DNA of 64,000 bases from Paenisporosarcina sp. OV554 (GTDB lineage: Bacteria; Bacillota; Bacilli; Bacillales_A; Planococcaceae), in contig NZ_QBUC01000002.1 in NCBI RefSeq assembly GCF_003058165.1, positions 124,001 through 188,000 on the forward strand. The letters run 5' to 3'. The notes under the pieces are model-generated. The model was given only the letters and a program-made list of their open reading frames with translations. It was not told the DNA's origin and did no database searches. This document shows, in pieces, positions 6,627-15,105 of the stretch; position 1 is the stretch's first letter; each line of letters opens with the position of its first letter. A program made the translations under genes and the position numbers.

Positions 6627-9488
6627 ATGAACATATGGAAACGTGCGCGAAAATTGATCGTAGATAGTAACAAAAAAACACTGGATTATGCTCAATCTAA
6701 AGCTCAATCCACAGCTCAAACAAAGTCTAAGCCAACAGATCAATCAAAGGTCGAGCCAAAAAATCAATCTAAGCCAGAATCTAATGCTGAAACAAAGGTT
6801 ATGCCAACAGATCAACCTGAGACTAAATCAGCAGCTCAAACAAAGGCCAAGCCAACAGATGAATCTGAGACTAAATCAGCAGCTCAAACCAAGCCTAAGC
6901 CAGAAGATGAATCTGAGACTAAACAAACGAAGCCTGAGTCAACAGAGGGAACTTGGACTAAATCAGCAGCTCAAACCAAGCCTAAGCCAGAAGATGAATC
7001 TGAGACTAAACAAACGAAGCCTGAGTCAACAGAGGGAACTTGGACTAAATCAGCAGCTCAAACCAAGCCTAAGCCAGAAGATGAATCTGAGACTAAACAA
7101 ACGAAGCCTGAGTCAACAGAGGGAACTTGGACTAAATCAGCAACTCAAACCAAGCCTAAGCCAGAAGATGAATCTGAGACTAAACAAACGAAGCCTGAGT
7201 CAACAGAGGGAACTTGGACTAAATCAGCAGCTCAAACTAAGCCTAAGCCAGAAGATGAATCTGAAACTAAACGAACGAAGCCTGAGGAAACAGGGGGAAC
7301 TTGGACTAAATCAGCAGCTCAAACAAGTACTAAGCCAAAAGATGAAACTGAGAATAAAACAGCAGCTCAAACTAAGCCAGAAGATGAATCTGAGACTGAA
7401 CGAAAGAAGCCTGAGCCAACAGGAGAAACTTGGACTAAATCAGCAGCTCAAACAAAGCCAAAGCCAACAGATGATACTGAGACTAAAACAGCAGATCAAA
7501 CTAAGCCTAAGCCAGAAGATGAATCTGAGACTAAACGAACGAAGCCAGAGCCAACAGGAGAAACTTGGACTAAATCAGCAGCTCAAACAAGGCCTAAGCC
7601 AACAGATAAAACTGAGACTAAAACAGCAGATCAAACCAAGCCTAAGCCAGAAGGGGGAACTTGGACTAAATCAGCAGCTCAAAAAAGGACTAAGCCAAAA
7701 GATGAATCAGAGACTAGATCTAAATATCAAACTAAGCCTGAATCAGCAGGTCAAACTCTGTTAAAACCCAAAGATGAAACCAAGCCTAAGTCAACAGATG
7801 AATCAAAGCCTGAATCTCCAACTGAAACCAAGGCTGAGCCAAAAGATGAATCAGAGACTAAATCAGCAGCTCAAACAAAGTCTAAACCAACAGATGAAAC
7901 TGAGACTAAAACAACAAATCAAACCAAGCCAAAGCCAACAGATGAATCTAAGCTTGAATCAGTAGGTAAAACTCTGTCAAAACCAAAAGATGAATCAAAG
8001 CCAGAACCAGCTGAAACAAAGGCTAAGCCAACAAATCAACCTAAGCCAGAAAATCAATCTAAAACTAAATCTATTGCACAAAATACTCCAGAATCAGTAT
8101 CGCTAGAGTTTATTAAACAGGAACTAAACGATATTGATGATGCAGTTTTCAAAGATTATCAGACTAAAGAAGGAGTAATAACCGTCATTTATTTGAGTTC
8201 TCTAATTGATGCGTTGACAATACATAAAACTGTTGTGTCACCATTAGTTACTGACAGTGATCAATTATTAAAGTCCATTGAAAAAGTCGAGGGATTGAAC
8301 AATCACACAATTCTTTTGGCTATTGCAAACGGAGACACAATTCTTTATCTCCATGAAAATCAACAATATTTCAAAGCACAAACATTTAGTCCACCACAAC
8401 GAGCCATCTCTCCTTCAGAAATGGAATCGAGTGTAATCGGTCCACAGGATTCATTTACAGAGTCTTTGAAAACCAATATATCGTTAATCAAAAGAAGAAT
8501 TCAACAACCCGGATTAAAAAGTAAAGGTTTTATCATCGGGAAAGAAACGAATACAAAAATATCTGTTCTTTATATCAAACATCTCGTCAATAATGAAAAC
8601 CTTCAAAGAATTGAACAACGTATAAAGGAACTTGATTATGACGGGTTTTTAGATATCACGGTCCTAAAACAATTAGTTGAAGATAATCCGTTTTCTCCTT
8701 TTCCTCAATTTGGCGCAACATCTAGACCAGATAGTGCAGTGAATTCATTATTAGATGGGCGCATTGTCATCGCTATGGAAAATAGTCAAAGCGTGATGAT
8801 TTGTCCTTACTCATTTCTTGAAATGTTCAATTCTCCAGAAGACTTTTATAACAGGTGGTCAACAGCAACTCTTTTAAGAGTATTACGATTTGCAGGATTT
8901 TTTATTACCATCATGCTGACACCGACGTATATTTCTGCACTTTCTTATCATCCCGGAATTCTACCTTTTGAATTATTAATCATGATACAAGAATCAAGGA
9001 GTAAGGTGCCATTTCCACCTATGATTGAAGTGCTGTTTATCGAACTCGTCATTGAAATCTTAAGAGAGGCTGGATCCCGAATGCCTTCGAAAATTGGTCA
9101 AACGATTGGTATTGTAGGGGGGATTGTAATCGGAACAGCAGCGGTCGAAGCTGGCTTGGTCAGTAATACACTTATTGTTCTTGTTGCTGTTTCTGCTTTA
9201 TTGTCGTTCTTATTACCGAATTTCCTGATGAGCAATGCCAGTCGTGTAGTTCGATATATTTTTATCCTTGCAGCTGGATTATTTGGATTGCTTGGTCAAA
9301 TGCTTGCTTTAGCTTGGTTATTTAATCATCTATTGAATTTAACATCATTAGGTACACCTTATATGACACCAGTCATTCCAAGATCATGGTCGGACTTAAA
9401 AGACAGTGTTATTCGTTTTCCACTAGCATTTATTCAAAAGAGGAAAGGTTTGTCTAGAGCAAAACAAGTGAAAAAGGATTCCAAATAG
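6627..9488 (+). CDS. gerAA: GerA-family spore germination receptor subunit A with a giant repeat extension
   Basis: A subunit of a nutrient germinant receptor in the spore inner membrane. Residues about 490-953 are a GerA domain: soluble part (GPQDSF near 605, RPDSAVNSLLDGR), then about five membrane helices (748-905) with the conserved VPFPPMIEVLFIEL and IGQTIGIVGG stretches. Residues about 16-488 are a Lys/Glu/Thr/Pro/Ser-rich repeat region absent from ordinary GerAA proteins. Four copies of a 29-residue unit (TKSAAQTKPKPEDESETK...) occupy residues 82-197. Repeat-extended A subunits are known, for example GerIA of B. cereus. At 953 residues it is about twice the usual 480. First gene of the operon. 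Confidence 0.93.
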   Translation: MNIWKRARKLIVDSNKKTLDYAQSKAQSTAQTKSKPTDQSKVEPKNQSKPESNAETKVMPTDQPETKSAAQTKAKPTDESETKSAAQTKPKPEDESETKQTKPESTEGTWTKSAAQTKPKPEDESETKQTKPESTEGTWTKSAAQTKPKPEDESETKQTKPESTEGTWTKSATQTKPKPEDESETKQTKPESTEGTWTKSAAQTKPKPEDESETKRTKPEETGGTWTKSAAQTSTKPKDETENKTAAQTKPEDESETERKKPEPTGETWTKSAAQTKPKPTDDTETKTADQTKPKPEDESETKRTKPEPTGETWTKSAAQTRPKPTDKTETKTADQTKPKPEGGTWTKSAAQKRTKPKDESETRSKYQTKPESAGQTLLKPKDETKPKSTDESKPESPTETKAEPKDESETKSAAQTKSKPTDETETKTTNQTKPKPTDESKLESVGKTLSKPKDESKPEPAETKAKPTNQPKPENQSKTKSIAQNTPESVSLEFIKQELNDIDDAVFKDYQTKEGVITVIYLSSLIDALTIHKTVVSPLVTDSDQLLKSIEKVEGLNNHTILLAIANGDTILYLHENQQYFKAQTFSPPQRAISPSEMESSVIGPQDSFTESLKTNISLIKRRIQQPGLKSKGFIIGKETNTKISVLYIKHLVNNENLQRIEQRIKELDYDGFLDITVLKQLVEDNPFSPFPQFGATSRPDSAVNSLLDGRIVIAMENSQSVMICPYSFLEMFNSPEDFYNRWSTATLLRVLRFAGFFITIMLTPTYISALSYHPGILPFELLIMIQESRSKVPFPPMIEVLFIELVIEILREAGSRMPSKIGQTIGIVGGIVIGTAAVEAGLVSNTLIVLVAVSALLSFLLPNFLMSNASRVVRYIFILAAGLFGLLGQMLALAWLFNHLLNLTSLGTPYMTPVIPRSWSDLKDSVIRFPLAFIQKRKGLSRAKQVKKDSK
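6870..7217 (+). repeat. Four near-identical 87-bp tandem repeats inside gerAA
   Basis: Copies start at 6870, 6957, 7044 and 7131 and are almost identical; the start of the last copy carries one visible change. Degenerate units continue to about 8090. Because 87 is 29 codons, copy-number change keeps the frame. Confidence 0.95.
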
Positions 9489-9501
9489 GGGGTGATCGGA
9501 A

Positions 9502-10587
9502 GTGGATGTAACTAAAAAGAAAGTGTTAAATGGTTATCATGTGGTTTTTCTGGTTCAGAATATAATGATTGGCATGGCCTTATTATCATTGAATAACACT
9601 TTAAGCCCTGTCGGATATAGTCAATGGTGGTTCCCCATACTTTTTGGCATAATTGCAAATATTACACTCATTCCGATGGTTTGGATTGCCTTACAATATA
9701 AAGACGATGATTTGTTTGATATTCACGAGAAATTGTTTGGGAAATGGATTGGGAAATTGTTAAATAGTTTATTAATTATCTACGCGATTGTGCTATTCGC
9801 TGCAGTTATTAATACCTATCTGGACCTTGTTCAAATATCGGCGCTCCAGGATCGGACGAGGATAGGTCATTTAATTTTGATTATACTGTTAGCAGTATTT
9901 ATTGTAAAAGGTGGGATCAAGTCAATTGCCAGATTCTGCATCCTAACTTTTTTTTTAACGGGGTGGCTCATCTATTTTTTAAGATGGGGCATCGCGCAAG
10001 GTGAAATCAGTCACCTATTACCTCTCTTTAATTTCACAGCTTCGGAATTTTTGGACGCCACAAAAAAAGGGTATACCTCAATGGTCGGATATGAAATTCT
10101 TATGGTTTTCTTCCCATATATTATTCATCCGAAAAAAGCATTTAAGCATGCATCATTGGGCATTTGGTTGACAGTCTTTTTTTATTTGTGCACAGCAATT
10201 GTTGGAGTCATGTACTTTTCAGAATGGCAACTTAAACATTTGTTTTATCCAGTCCTTAAATTATTTCAAGCAGTAGATCTCTCCTTTGTAGAGCGAATCG
10301 ATACGCTCGGTATAACCATTTGGGTGTTTTTAATTTTAACCACAGCTGGAGGTTATTTATGGATGGCGAAGAAAGGGATAGACTCTGTACGTAATAAAAA
10401 TAGTCAGTATCATATTTATGGCATGGCTGTATTTGCTTTTATCGTCCTCAATCTTCCTGTTTCTAAAGTATTTCAAACCACATTATATGAGAACGTTTTT
10501 TATGTCAGTTATGGGGTAATTTTATGGCCTATTATTTTATGTTTCATTCATTTCTTAAGAAAGAAGAAAATAGAGGTGATCAAATGA
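9502..10587 (+). CDS. gerAB: Spore germination receptor subunit B (GerAB/GerKB family permease-like)
   Basis: A 361-residue integral membrane protein of the amino acid/polyamine/organocation superfamily with about ten helices. It binds the germinant in the receptor complex with subunits A and C. Starts with GTG at 9502, following GGGGGTGAT, 13 nt after the A subunit. The lipoprotein gene overlaps its end by ATGA. Normal length, no defects. Which nutrient it senses cannot be read from sequence. Confidence 0.9.
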   Translation: MDVTKKKVLNGYHVVFLVQNIMIGMALLSLNNTLSPVGYSQWWFPILFGIIANITLIPMVWIALQYKDDDLFDIHEKLFGKWIGKLLNSLLIIYAIVLFAAVINTYLDLVQISALQDRTRIGHLILIILLAVFIVKGGIKSIARFCILTFFLTGWLIYFLRWGIAQGEISHLLPLFNFTASEFLDATKKGYTSMVGYEILMVFFPYIIHPKKAFKHASLGIWLTVFFYLCTAIVGVMYFSEWQLKHLFYPVLKLFQAVDLSFVERIDTLGITIWVFLILTTAGGYLWMAKKGIDSVRNKNSQYHIYGMAVFAFIVLNLPVSKVFQTTLYENVFYVSYGVILWPIILCFIHFLRKKKIEVIK

Positions 10588-11693
10588 AAACGAAAGTGAT
10601 TATCCTTGGGATTTGTTCTATTATTGTACTTTGTGGATGTACACAACAAATGATGAATCAACCTTCTTTGGAAAAATTGGGAATGATTAGTGTCATTGCT
10701 GTCGATTATGTTGACGATGACACAATGAAAATGACGGTCATTATGCCTCAGCCTGCCGTTGAAGCCATGAAACATACACAAGTTTTTTCAATCGAAACAG
10801 ATATGATTCATAAAGGGATAGTTGAAATTTCAGCAAAAGCAGATAAAACCGTCACATTAAGGCAGCTACGAGTCGTCATGTTCAGTGAAGAATTCGCAAA
10901 AAAAGGAAAAATGAAAGAAGTAGTGGATTATTTATATAAAGATACTGAAGTGAGATCGAACACATTTGTGGCAGTTGTAAAAGACTCAGCTGAAGAACTA
11001 CTGACAAGCGAGTATCCGGATAAACAGAATACTAGCGTTTACATCAACAATCTATTCCAACCCAGAATGTACACATACTTCAGTCCATTCACAACGGTTC
11101 ATGAATTTATTTACGATCAAACCAATCCACTATTGGACGCAATAACACCATATGTTGAATTGAAAAATGGATTAATCAATATTGAGGGAATTGCTGCATT
11201 CAAAGATGGAGACTTGAGTTATGTCTTTACCCAACAAGAAGGGAAGAGCATACAGATACTGCGTGGACAAAATAATTTATCAGTTTTAGCCGTTACGCTT
11301 GATAAAGATTCTTCCGATAAGGAAAAAGTGGTTTTGGAATTTATTAGATCCAAAGCTAAAATTAAGTCCAATCATGATTTAGCATCGCCTAAGATAAAGA
11401 TTTCTCTGAAATTTGAAGGAACATTAAGCGAATATGAAGGCGAAAAAGATTTGGCCAATAAAACTGAATTGGCTTCTCTTGAAAAAGAGATAAGTAAAAA
11501 CATCGAAGACGATGTTCGGGGATTTCTCCAAAAATGTCAGGAATTATCGATAGATCCTGTGGGGCTTTTTGAATCTTATCGTATGCAATACAAAGGAGAT
11601 TGGCCAAGTGATTTGACCGATCAATTATTGGCTAAAGCAGAGTTTGAAATTGTGGCAGAAACGGAAGTTTTGAGTACAGGTACATTAAAATAA
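10584..11693 (+). CDS. gerAC: Spore germination receptor subunit C, lipoprotein (GerAC family)
   Basis: A 369-residue lipoprotein with a short signal peptide and lipobox L-C-G-C (lipidated Cys19), then the GerAC fold. The start at ATG 10584 is preferred over an upstream in-frame ATG at 10524, because it has AGAGGTGATC, an immediate signal sequence and a 4-nt ATGA overlap with subunit B. It anchors on the outer face of the spore inner membrane in the receptor. Last gene of the operon, followed by a terminator. Confidence 0.92.
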   Translation: MKTKVIILGICSIIVLCGCTQQMMNQPSLEKLGMISVIAVDYVDDDTMKMTVIMPQPAVEAMKHTQVFSIETDMIHKGIVEISAKADKTVTLRQLRVVMFSEEFAKKGKMKEVVDYLYKDTEVRSNTFVAVVKDSAEELLTSEYPDKQNTSVYINNLFQPRMYTYFSPFTTVHEFIYDQTNPLLDAITPYVELKNGLINIEGIAAFKDGDLSYVFTQQEGKSIQILRGQNNLSVLAVTLDKDSSDKEKVVLEFIRSKAKIKSNHDLASPKIKISLKFEGTLSEYEGEKDLANKTELASLEKEISKNIEDDVRGFLQKCQELSIDPVGLFESYRMQYKGDWPSDLTDQLLAKAEFEIVAETEVLSTGTLK

Positions 11694-11711
11694 AAGAGTT
11701 TCTTATTCTCA

Positions 11712-11738
11712 AAAACCTGCGAATTGCAGGTTTTTTTC
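11712..11738 (+). terminator. Intrinsic terminator of the ger operon
   Basis: AAAACCTGC-GAATT-GCAGGTTTT followed by further T. Confidence 0.9.
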
Positions 11739-11795
11739 TTTACTCTATTTTGATTTAGACGTATACTAATTTAATAAATTATTTACCTAGGTAAA
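11739..11795 (+). promoter_or_regulatory. Promoter and palindromic operator of the marR-MFS operon
   Basis: TTTACT (11739-11744), 17 bp, TATACT (11762-11767). The perfect 14-bp palindrome TTTACCTAGGTAAA (11782-11795) lies around +8 to +21 and is very likely the MarR autoregulatory operator. Confidence 0.7.
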
Positions 11796-11815
11796 CATTG
11801 AAGGAAGAGATGAAA

Positions 11816-12235
11816 ATGTATAAATTAGTATTTCACGAGTTGCATCAGAAAGCTCGTTTGTCGATTAAAGTAGTTAACGAAGCCTTAAAAGAATATGATT
11901 TATATAGTGCGCAGTGGTCAATTTTATATAGTCTGAAAAAATTTGGTGCAATGACACAAACCGAGATTTGGCAATATCTAAATGTCGAGGCACCCACTGT
12001 GACGAGAACATTAGTAAAGTTGGAACATCGAAAACTTATTACTCGTAACGAAGGCAAAGATAAGAGAGAACGAATCGTCCAGCTGACAGAAGAAGCGCTA
12101 ACCTTAATTCCCAAAATCGAAGCGAGAATTGCCGAAGTCGAACTACAATTACTGCTGTCTTTATCTCTGGACGAAGTAAATCAATTAACCAAATTACTTA
12201 AGCAAATAGGTATCGGTGGTGGACAAAATGTCTAA
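11816..12235 (+). CDS. MarR family transcriptional regulator
   Basis: A 139-residue winged-helix repressor. The recognition region TQTEIWQYLNVEAPTVTRTL and the wing with a basic DKRER segment are visible. The open frame extends to a TTG at 11798, but AAGGAAGAG lies inside that extension. The ATG at 11816, 8 nt from it, is the better start. The gene overlaps the MFS gene start by 8 nt, so the two form an operon. The promoter carries a perfect palindrome. It likely represses itself and the exporter until a drug or phenolic ligand binds. Confidence 0.9.
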   Translation: MYKLVFHELHQKARLSIKVVNEALKEYDLYSAQWSILYSLKKFGAMTQTEIWQYLNVEAPTVTRTLVKLEHRKLITRNEGKDKRERIVQLTEEALTLIPKIEARIAEVELQLLLSLSLDEVNQLTKLLKQIGIGGGQNV

Positions 12236-13397
12236 CAATAAACCGATTTGGACAAAGAATTTTATTAGCATTTCTGTGAGTAACTTTTTCATTTTTGCTG
12301 TGTTTTATGGGTTGTTAACATTGATGCCAATTTATGTATTGGATATGCCTGGTGGTACGTTGGGTCAAGCTGGACTCGTCACGACCATTTTTCTATTATC
12401 AGTCATTCTAGTTCGCCCATTCTCTGGAATCATCATAGAGAAACTGGGTAAAAAAAGAATGTTAGTTACGAGTATGCTAGCGTTTGCGTTATCCACATTT
12501 TTATACACATTAACGGAAGACATCACCGTGTTGCTCATTTTACGGTTTATCCACGGTATTTCATTTAGTATCGCTACTACAGTGACATTGTCTATTGCCG
12601 CTGTTATTGTTCCCCCAGAAAGAAGAGGAGCTGGACTCGGTTATTTTGGAATGTCGATGAACTTGGCTATGGTAGTTGGTCCATTTCTTGCACTAACTCT
12701 TCAGCCATTTATTTCGTATCATAATATTTTCAATATATTCGGTGGGTTTATGGTTATAGGATGGCTGTGTAGTTTGTTAGTGAAAAATACTATTGAGGTT
12801 ATTCCACCTAGAATTAAAAAGAAATTAACTTGGTCGGATTTATTTGAAAGAAAATCCCTCGCTATTTCAACTGTTGGTTTATTCATTTCATTTTCCTATG
12901 CAAGCATTATGTCTTTCATTTCAATTTACGCACAATCATTAGGATTGATTGAAACGGCGAGTTACTTTTTCCTTGTATTTGCAGTTGCTATGCTCATTTC
13001 ACGTCCATTTACCGGAAGATTATTTGATGAAAAGGGACCAAATGTCGTAATTATACCGGCGATCCTCATTTTTGCGACAGGTTTGTTTTTGCTTAGTGTG
13101 ACAACTTCTGCATCGATGTTGTTAGTCGCTGGCGGATTAATTGGTGTAGGGTACGGTACACTTTTACCATGTTTCCAAACTCTGGCCATTCAAGCTTCAC
13201 CTAAACATAGAAGCGCTTATGCGACAGCTACCTTCTTCACACTCTATGATACCGGAATTGCAGCAGGTTCCTTTATTCTAGGTATTGCAGCATTCTATTT
13301 AGGCAATGCCCATATGTATTTAGCATTAAGTGGATTTGTAGTCCTAATCGTCTTTTATTATAAATGGATAATGAACTTAAGAAATGGAAATGGTTAA
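12228..13397 (+). CDS. MFS transporter, 12-helix, MarR-controlled
   Basis: A 389-residue major facilitator with 12 predicted helices and a motif-A-like loop (RPFSGIIIEKLGKKR). Glycine-rich helix 5 (GYFGMSMNLAMVVGP) resembles the antiporter motif C. ATG 12228 follows GGTGGTGG; the in-frame GTG codons upstream are part of that RBS. Translation is probably coupled to marR through the overlap. A drug exporter is the likely role by context. No terminator is visible; DnaA boxes follow directly. Confidence 0.85.
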   Translation: MSNNKPIWTKNFISISVSNFFIFAVFYGLLTLMPIYVLDMPGGTLGQAGLVTTIFLLSVILVRPFSGIIIEKLGKKRMLVTSMLAFALSTFLYTLTEDITVLLILRFIHGISFSIATTVTLSIAAVIVPPERRGAGLGYFGMSMNLAMVVGPFLALTLQPFISYHNIFNIFGGFMVIGWLCSLLVKNTIEVIPPRIKKKLTWSDLFERKSLAISTVGLFISFSYASIMSFISIYAQSLGLIETASYFFLVFAVAMLISRPFTGRLFDEKGPNVVIIPAILIFATGLFLLSVTTSASMLLVAGGLIGVGYGTLLPCFQTLAIQASPKHRSAYATATFFTLYDTGIAAGSFILGIAAFYLGNAHMYLALSGFVVLIVFYYKWIMNLRNGNG

Positions 13398-13398
13398 G

Positions 13399-13419
13399 TT
13401 ATCCACATAATTATCCACA
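13399..13419 (+). promoter_or_regulatory. Two perfect DnaA boxes in direct repeat
   Basis: TTATCCACA at 13399-13407 and again at 13411-13419, 12 bp apart, same orientation. This is the consensus DnaA box of Bacillus. They lie in the 97-bp gap between the MFS gene and the yvbH-like gene. Confidence 0.6.
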
Positions 13420-13431
13420 TATTCGAAAAAT

Positions 13432-13466
13432 ACGAAACTTTTCGTTTGTTTTATCGTACCTATAGT
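13432..13466 (+). promoter_or_regulatory. Palindrome and putative promoter of the yvbH-like gene
   Basis: ACGAAA-CT-TTTCGT (13432-13445) is a perfect palindrome. It overlaps the expected -35 position of a -10-like TATAGT (13461-13466). The site could bind a repressor; its protein is unknown. Confidence 0.35.
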
Positions 13467-13494
13467 GGAGCTTGAATTTTAAGGAGGAAAACAG

Positions 13495-14109
13495 ATGTTT
13501 AAAAAGTTAGCAGCAGATGCACTGGGTCTATCCGATATTGGCATTGTTGTTCCAAAAGCAGATTTTGATAAAACGGAGTCCGACGATTTTGTCATGCATG
13601 AATCGGGTGAAGAAATCTTCTTCCTGATTAAAACTAAAGCCGATGAATATTGCTTTACAAACAAAGCTTTAATTCATGTAGATGGAGCAAATGCGATAAG
13701 TAAGAAACGCATACTTAAACGTTATGAATATGCCTATTACCCGATCACGAATGTTGCACTTGAAACGGCAGGAACCATCGACTTAGATGTTGAGATTAAG
13801 TTTACCATGGGTAATATGCCACTAACTGTTGATATTCACAAACGATTTTTAGCTGAAATTAAGGACTTATATAAAGTATTATTTGCGATTTCTGTTGAAG
13901 TGAAAGAAAATGAGAAAAAATATGCGATTGCTGAGAATAGCTTATCGTATGCGTCGCAATCAATAGGGCGTAATGGTAACAACGAAGTAACGCCAGCTCA
14001 ATCATTCGAAGATATAACTCGATTCGCTCATGATTGGATGCATGAAAATCGTTCAAAATATGCAAAAAAAGATTTCAAAGATATTTTTGACCTATATATT
14101 AATCAATAA
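13495..14109 (+). CDS. yvbH: YvbH-like bacterial PH-domain protein
   Basis: A 204-residue cytoplasmic protein equal in length to B. subtilis YvbH. The N-terminal half (about 1-120) is a bacterial PH domain, with segments EEIFFLIKTKADEYCFTN and KRILKRYEYAYYP. The C-terminal half is the YvbH-type oligomerisation extension. RBS AAGGAGGAAAACAG. Its cellular role is unknown. Two DnaA boxes and a palindrome upstream make its regulation worth noting. Confidence 0.85.
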   Translation: MFKKLAADALGLSDIGIVVPKADFDKTESDDFVMHESGEEIFFLIKTKADEYCFTNKALIHVDGANAISKKRILKRYEYAYYPITNVALETAGTIDLDVEIKFTMGNMPLTVDIHKRFLAEIKDLYKVLFAISVEVKENEKKYAIAENSLSYASQSIGRNGNNEVTPAQSFEDITRFAHDWMHENRSKYAKKDFKDIFDLYINQ

Positions 14110-14123
14110 TCGGAATTTATCCT

Positions 14124-14157
14124 GGCCGTCCTTCTTATAATAGAGGGGCGGCTATTT
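14124..14157 (+). terminator. Intrinsic terminator after the yvbH-like gene
   Basis: GGCCGTCC and GGGGCGGC pair with one G-U and are followed by TATTTTT. Confidence 0.7.
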
Positions 14158-14195
14158 TTAGATAAGTTAGGTCTGTTTGGGGTAAATGTGTGCTG

Positions 14196-14316
14196 CTCTA
14201 GGTTAGTGTCGCTCCAGGTTGACGAAGTAGCGTTCCAGGTTGACGAAGTGTCGCTCCAGGTTGACGAAGTAGCGTTCCAGGTTGACGGAATGCCGCTACA
14301 TGTTGTACAAAATCCG
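14196..14316 (+). repeat. Intergenic tandem array of 21-bp units (array 1)
   Basis: Five full units start at 14212, 14233, 14254, 14275 and 14296, after a partial unit at 14196. The core is CCAGGTTGACGAAG with alternating flanks (units 1 and 3 alike, 2 and 4 alike), and the last unit is degenerate. There is no spacer structure as in CRISPR. The minus strand is open across it (STWNATS/STWSDTS) but has no RBS and runs through a terminator, so it is judged noncoding. Confidence 0.9.
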
Positions 14317-14412
14317 AATATTAATAGATGCATGTTGAATTCCGTGTGCTAGGTAAAGGAAATCTGTCAAATATAGCGAATTAGTTCTTTAGAGAAGAGT
14401 GGAGGGTTGAAT

Positions 14413-15087
14413 ATGTGTGGACGTTATAGCTTGTTCGCAGATTTTCGAGAAATTGAAGAACGATTTGGTGAAGCTACTTTTGAAGAAGATGAGTATGAAG
14501 AAAGCTACAATATCGCACCTTCACAAATGGTCCTCTCGGTTATAAATGATGGAGTGAAAAACCGTTTAGGCTATTTGAAGTGGGGACTAGTGCCATCGTG
14601 GGCTAAAGATTCAAAAGTAGGATTTAAAATGATAAATGCTAGAGCAGAAACCGTCCATGAGAAACCAAGTTTTCGTGAAGCTTTTAAGAAGAAACGATGC
14701 CTAATCGTTGCCGATTCATTTTATGAATGGAAGCGAACGGAAGATCAGAAAGTTCCGATGCGCATTAAAATGAAGAATAATGAACTTTTTGCAATGGCTG
14801 GTCTATGGGAATCTTGGAAGTCTCCAAGTGGAGAGCTTGTTCATACATGCACCATCCTGACTACTGAACCAAATGATTTAATGTCGACCATTCACGATCG
14901 AATGCCAGTTATTCTCAAACAAGCAGATGAACAATCATGGTTGAATCCTGCAGTGAAAACTATTGATGACTTAAAACCATTTTTGATTCCTTTAGAAAAC
15001 GGTTTACTAGAAGCGTACGAAGTGTCTGACAAAGTGAACTCACCTAAAAATAATGATTCTGATTTGATTGTAAAAGTGGGGGAATAA
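14413..15087 (+). CDS. SRAP (SOS response-associated peptidase, YedK/HMCES) family protein
   Basis: A 224-residue protein that, in its family, forms a stable thiazolidine crosslink with abasic sites in single-stranded DNA through Cys2. The start must be ATG 14413, so that Cys2 follows Met1 (MCGRYSL); the in-frame TTG at 14407 is excluded. GGAGGG is 6 nt upstream. Conserved active-site segments are NARAET, CLIVADSFYEWKR and HDRMPVIL. Promoter elements are not obvious, and the gene lies downstream of the 21-bp array. Confidence 0.92.
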   Translation: MCGRYSLFADFREIEERFGEATFEEDEYEESYNIAPSQMVLSVINDGVKNRLGYLKWGLVPSWAKDSKVGFKMINARAETVHEKPSFREAFKKKRCLIVADSFYEWKRTEDQKVPMRIKMKNNELFAMAGLWESWKSPSGELVHTCTILTTEPNDLMSTIHDRMPVILKQADEQSWLNPAVKTIDDLKPFLIPLENGLLEAYEVSDKVNSPKNNDSDLIVKVGE

Positions 15088-15105
15088 AAGGAGAGGTGCG
15101 AGTGA

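Noticed and set aside
6688-7764. A 358-codon open frame overlapping gerAA in another frame
   Set aside because: It exists because the repeat units avoid stops in two frames. Its product is low-complexity (SLSQKMNLRLN repeats), it has no RBS, and it closes where the repeats weaken.
14196-14316. CRISPR array
   Set aside because: The units are contiguous 21-mers with no unique spacers and no cas genes nearby. The same holds for 23951-24076.
14103-14333. Minus-strand ORF with STWNATS/STWSDTS heptads over array 1
   Set aside because: No RBS, it runs through a terminator and into the 3' end of the yvbH-like gene; better explained by a 21-bp repeat that happens to be open.
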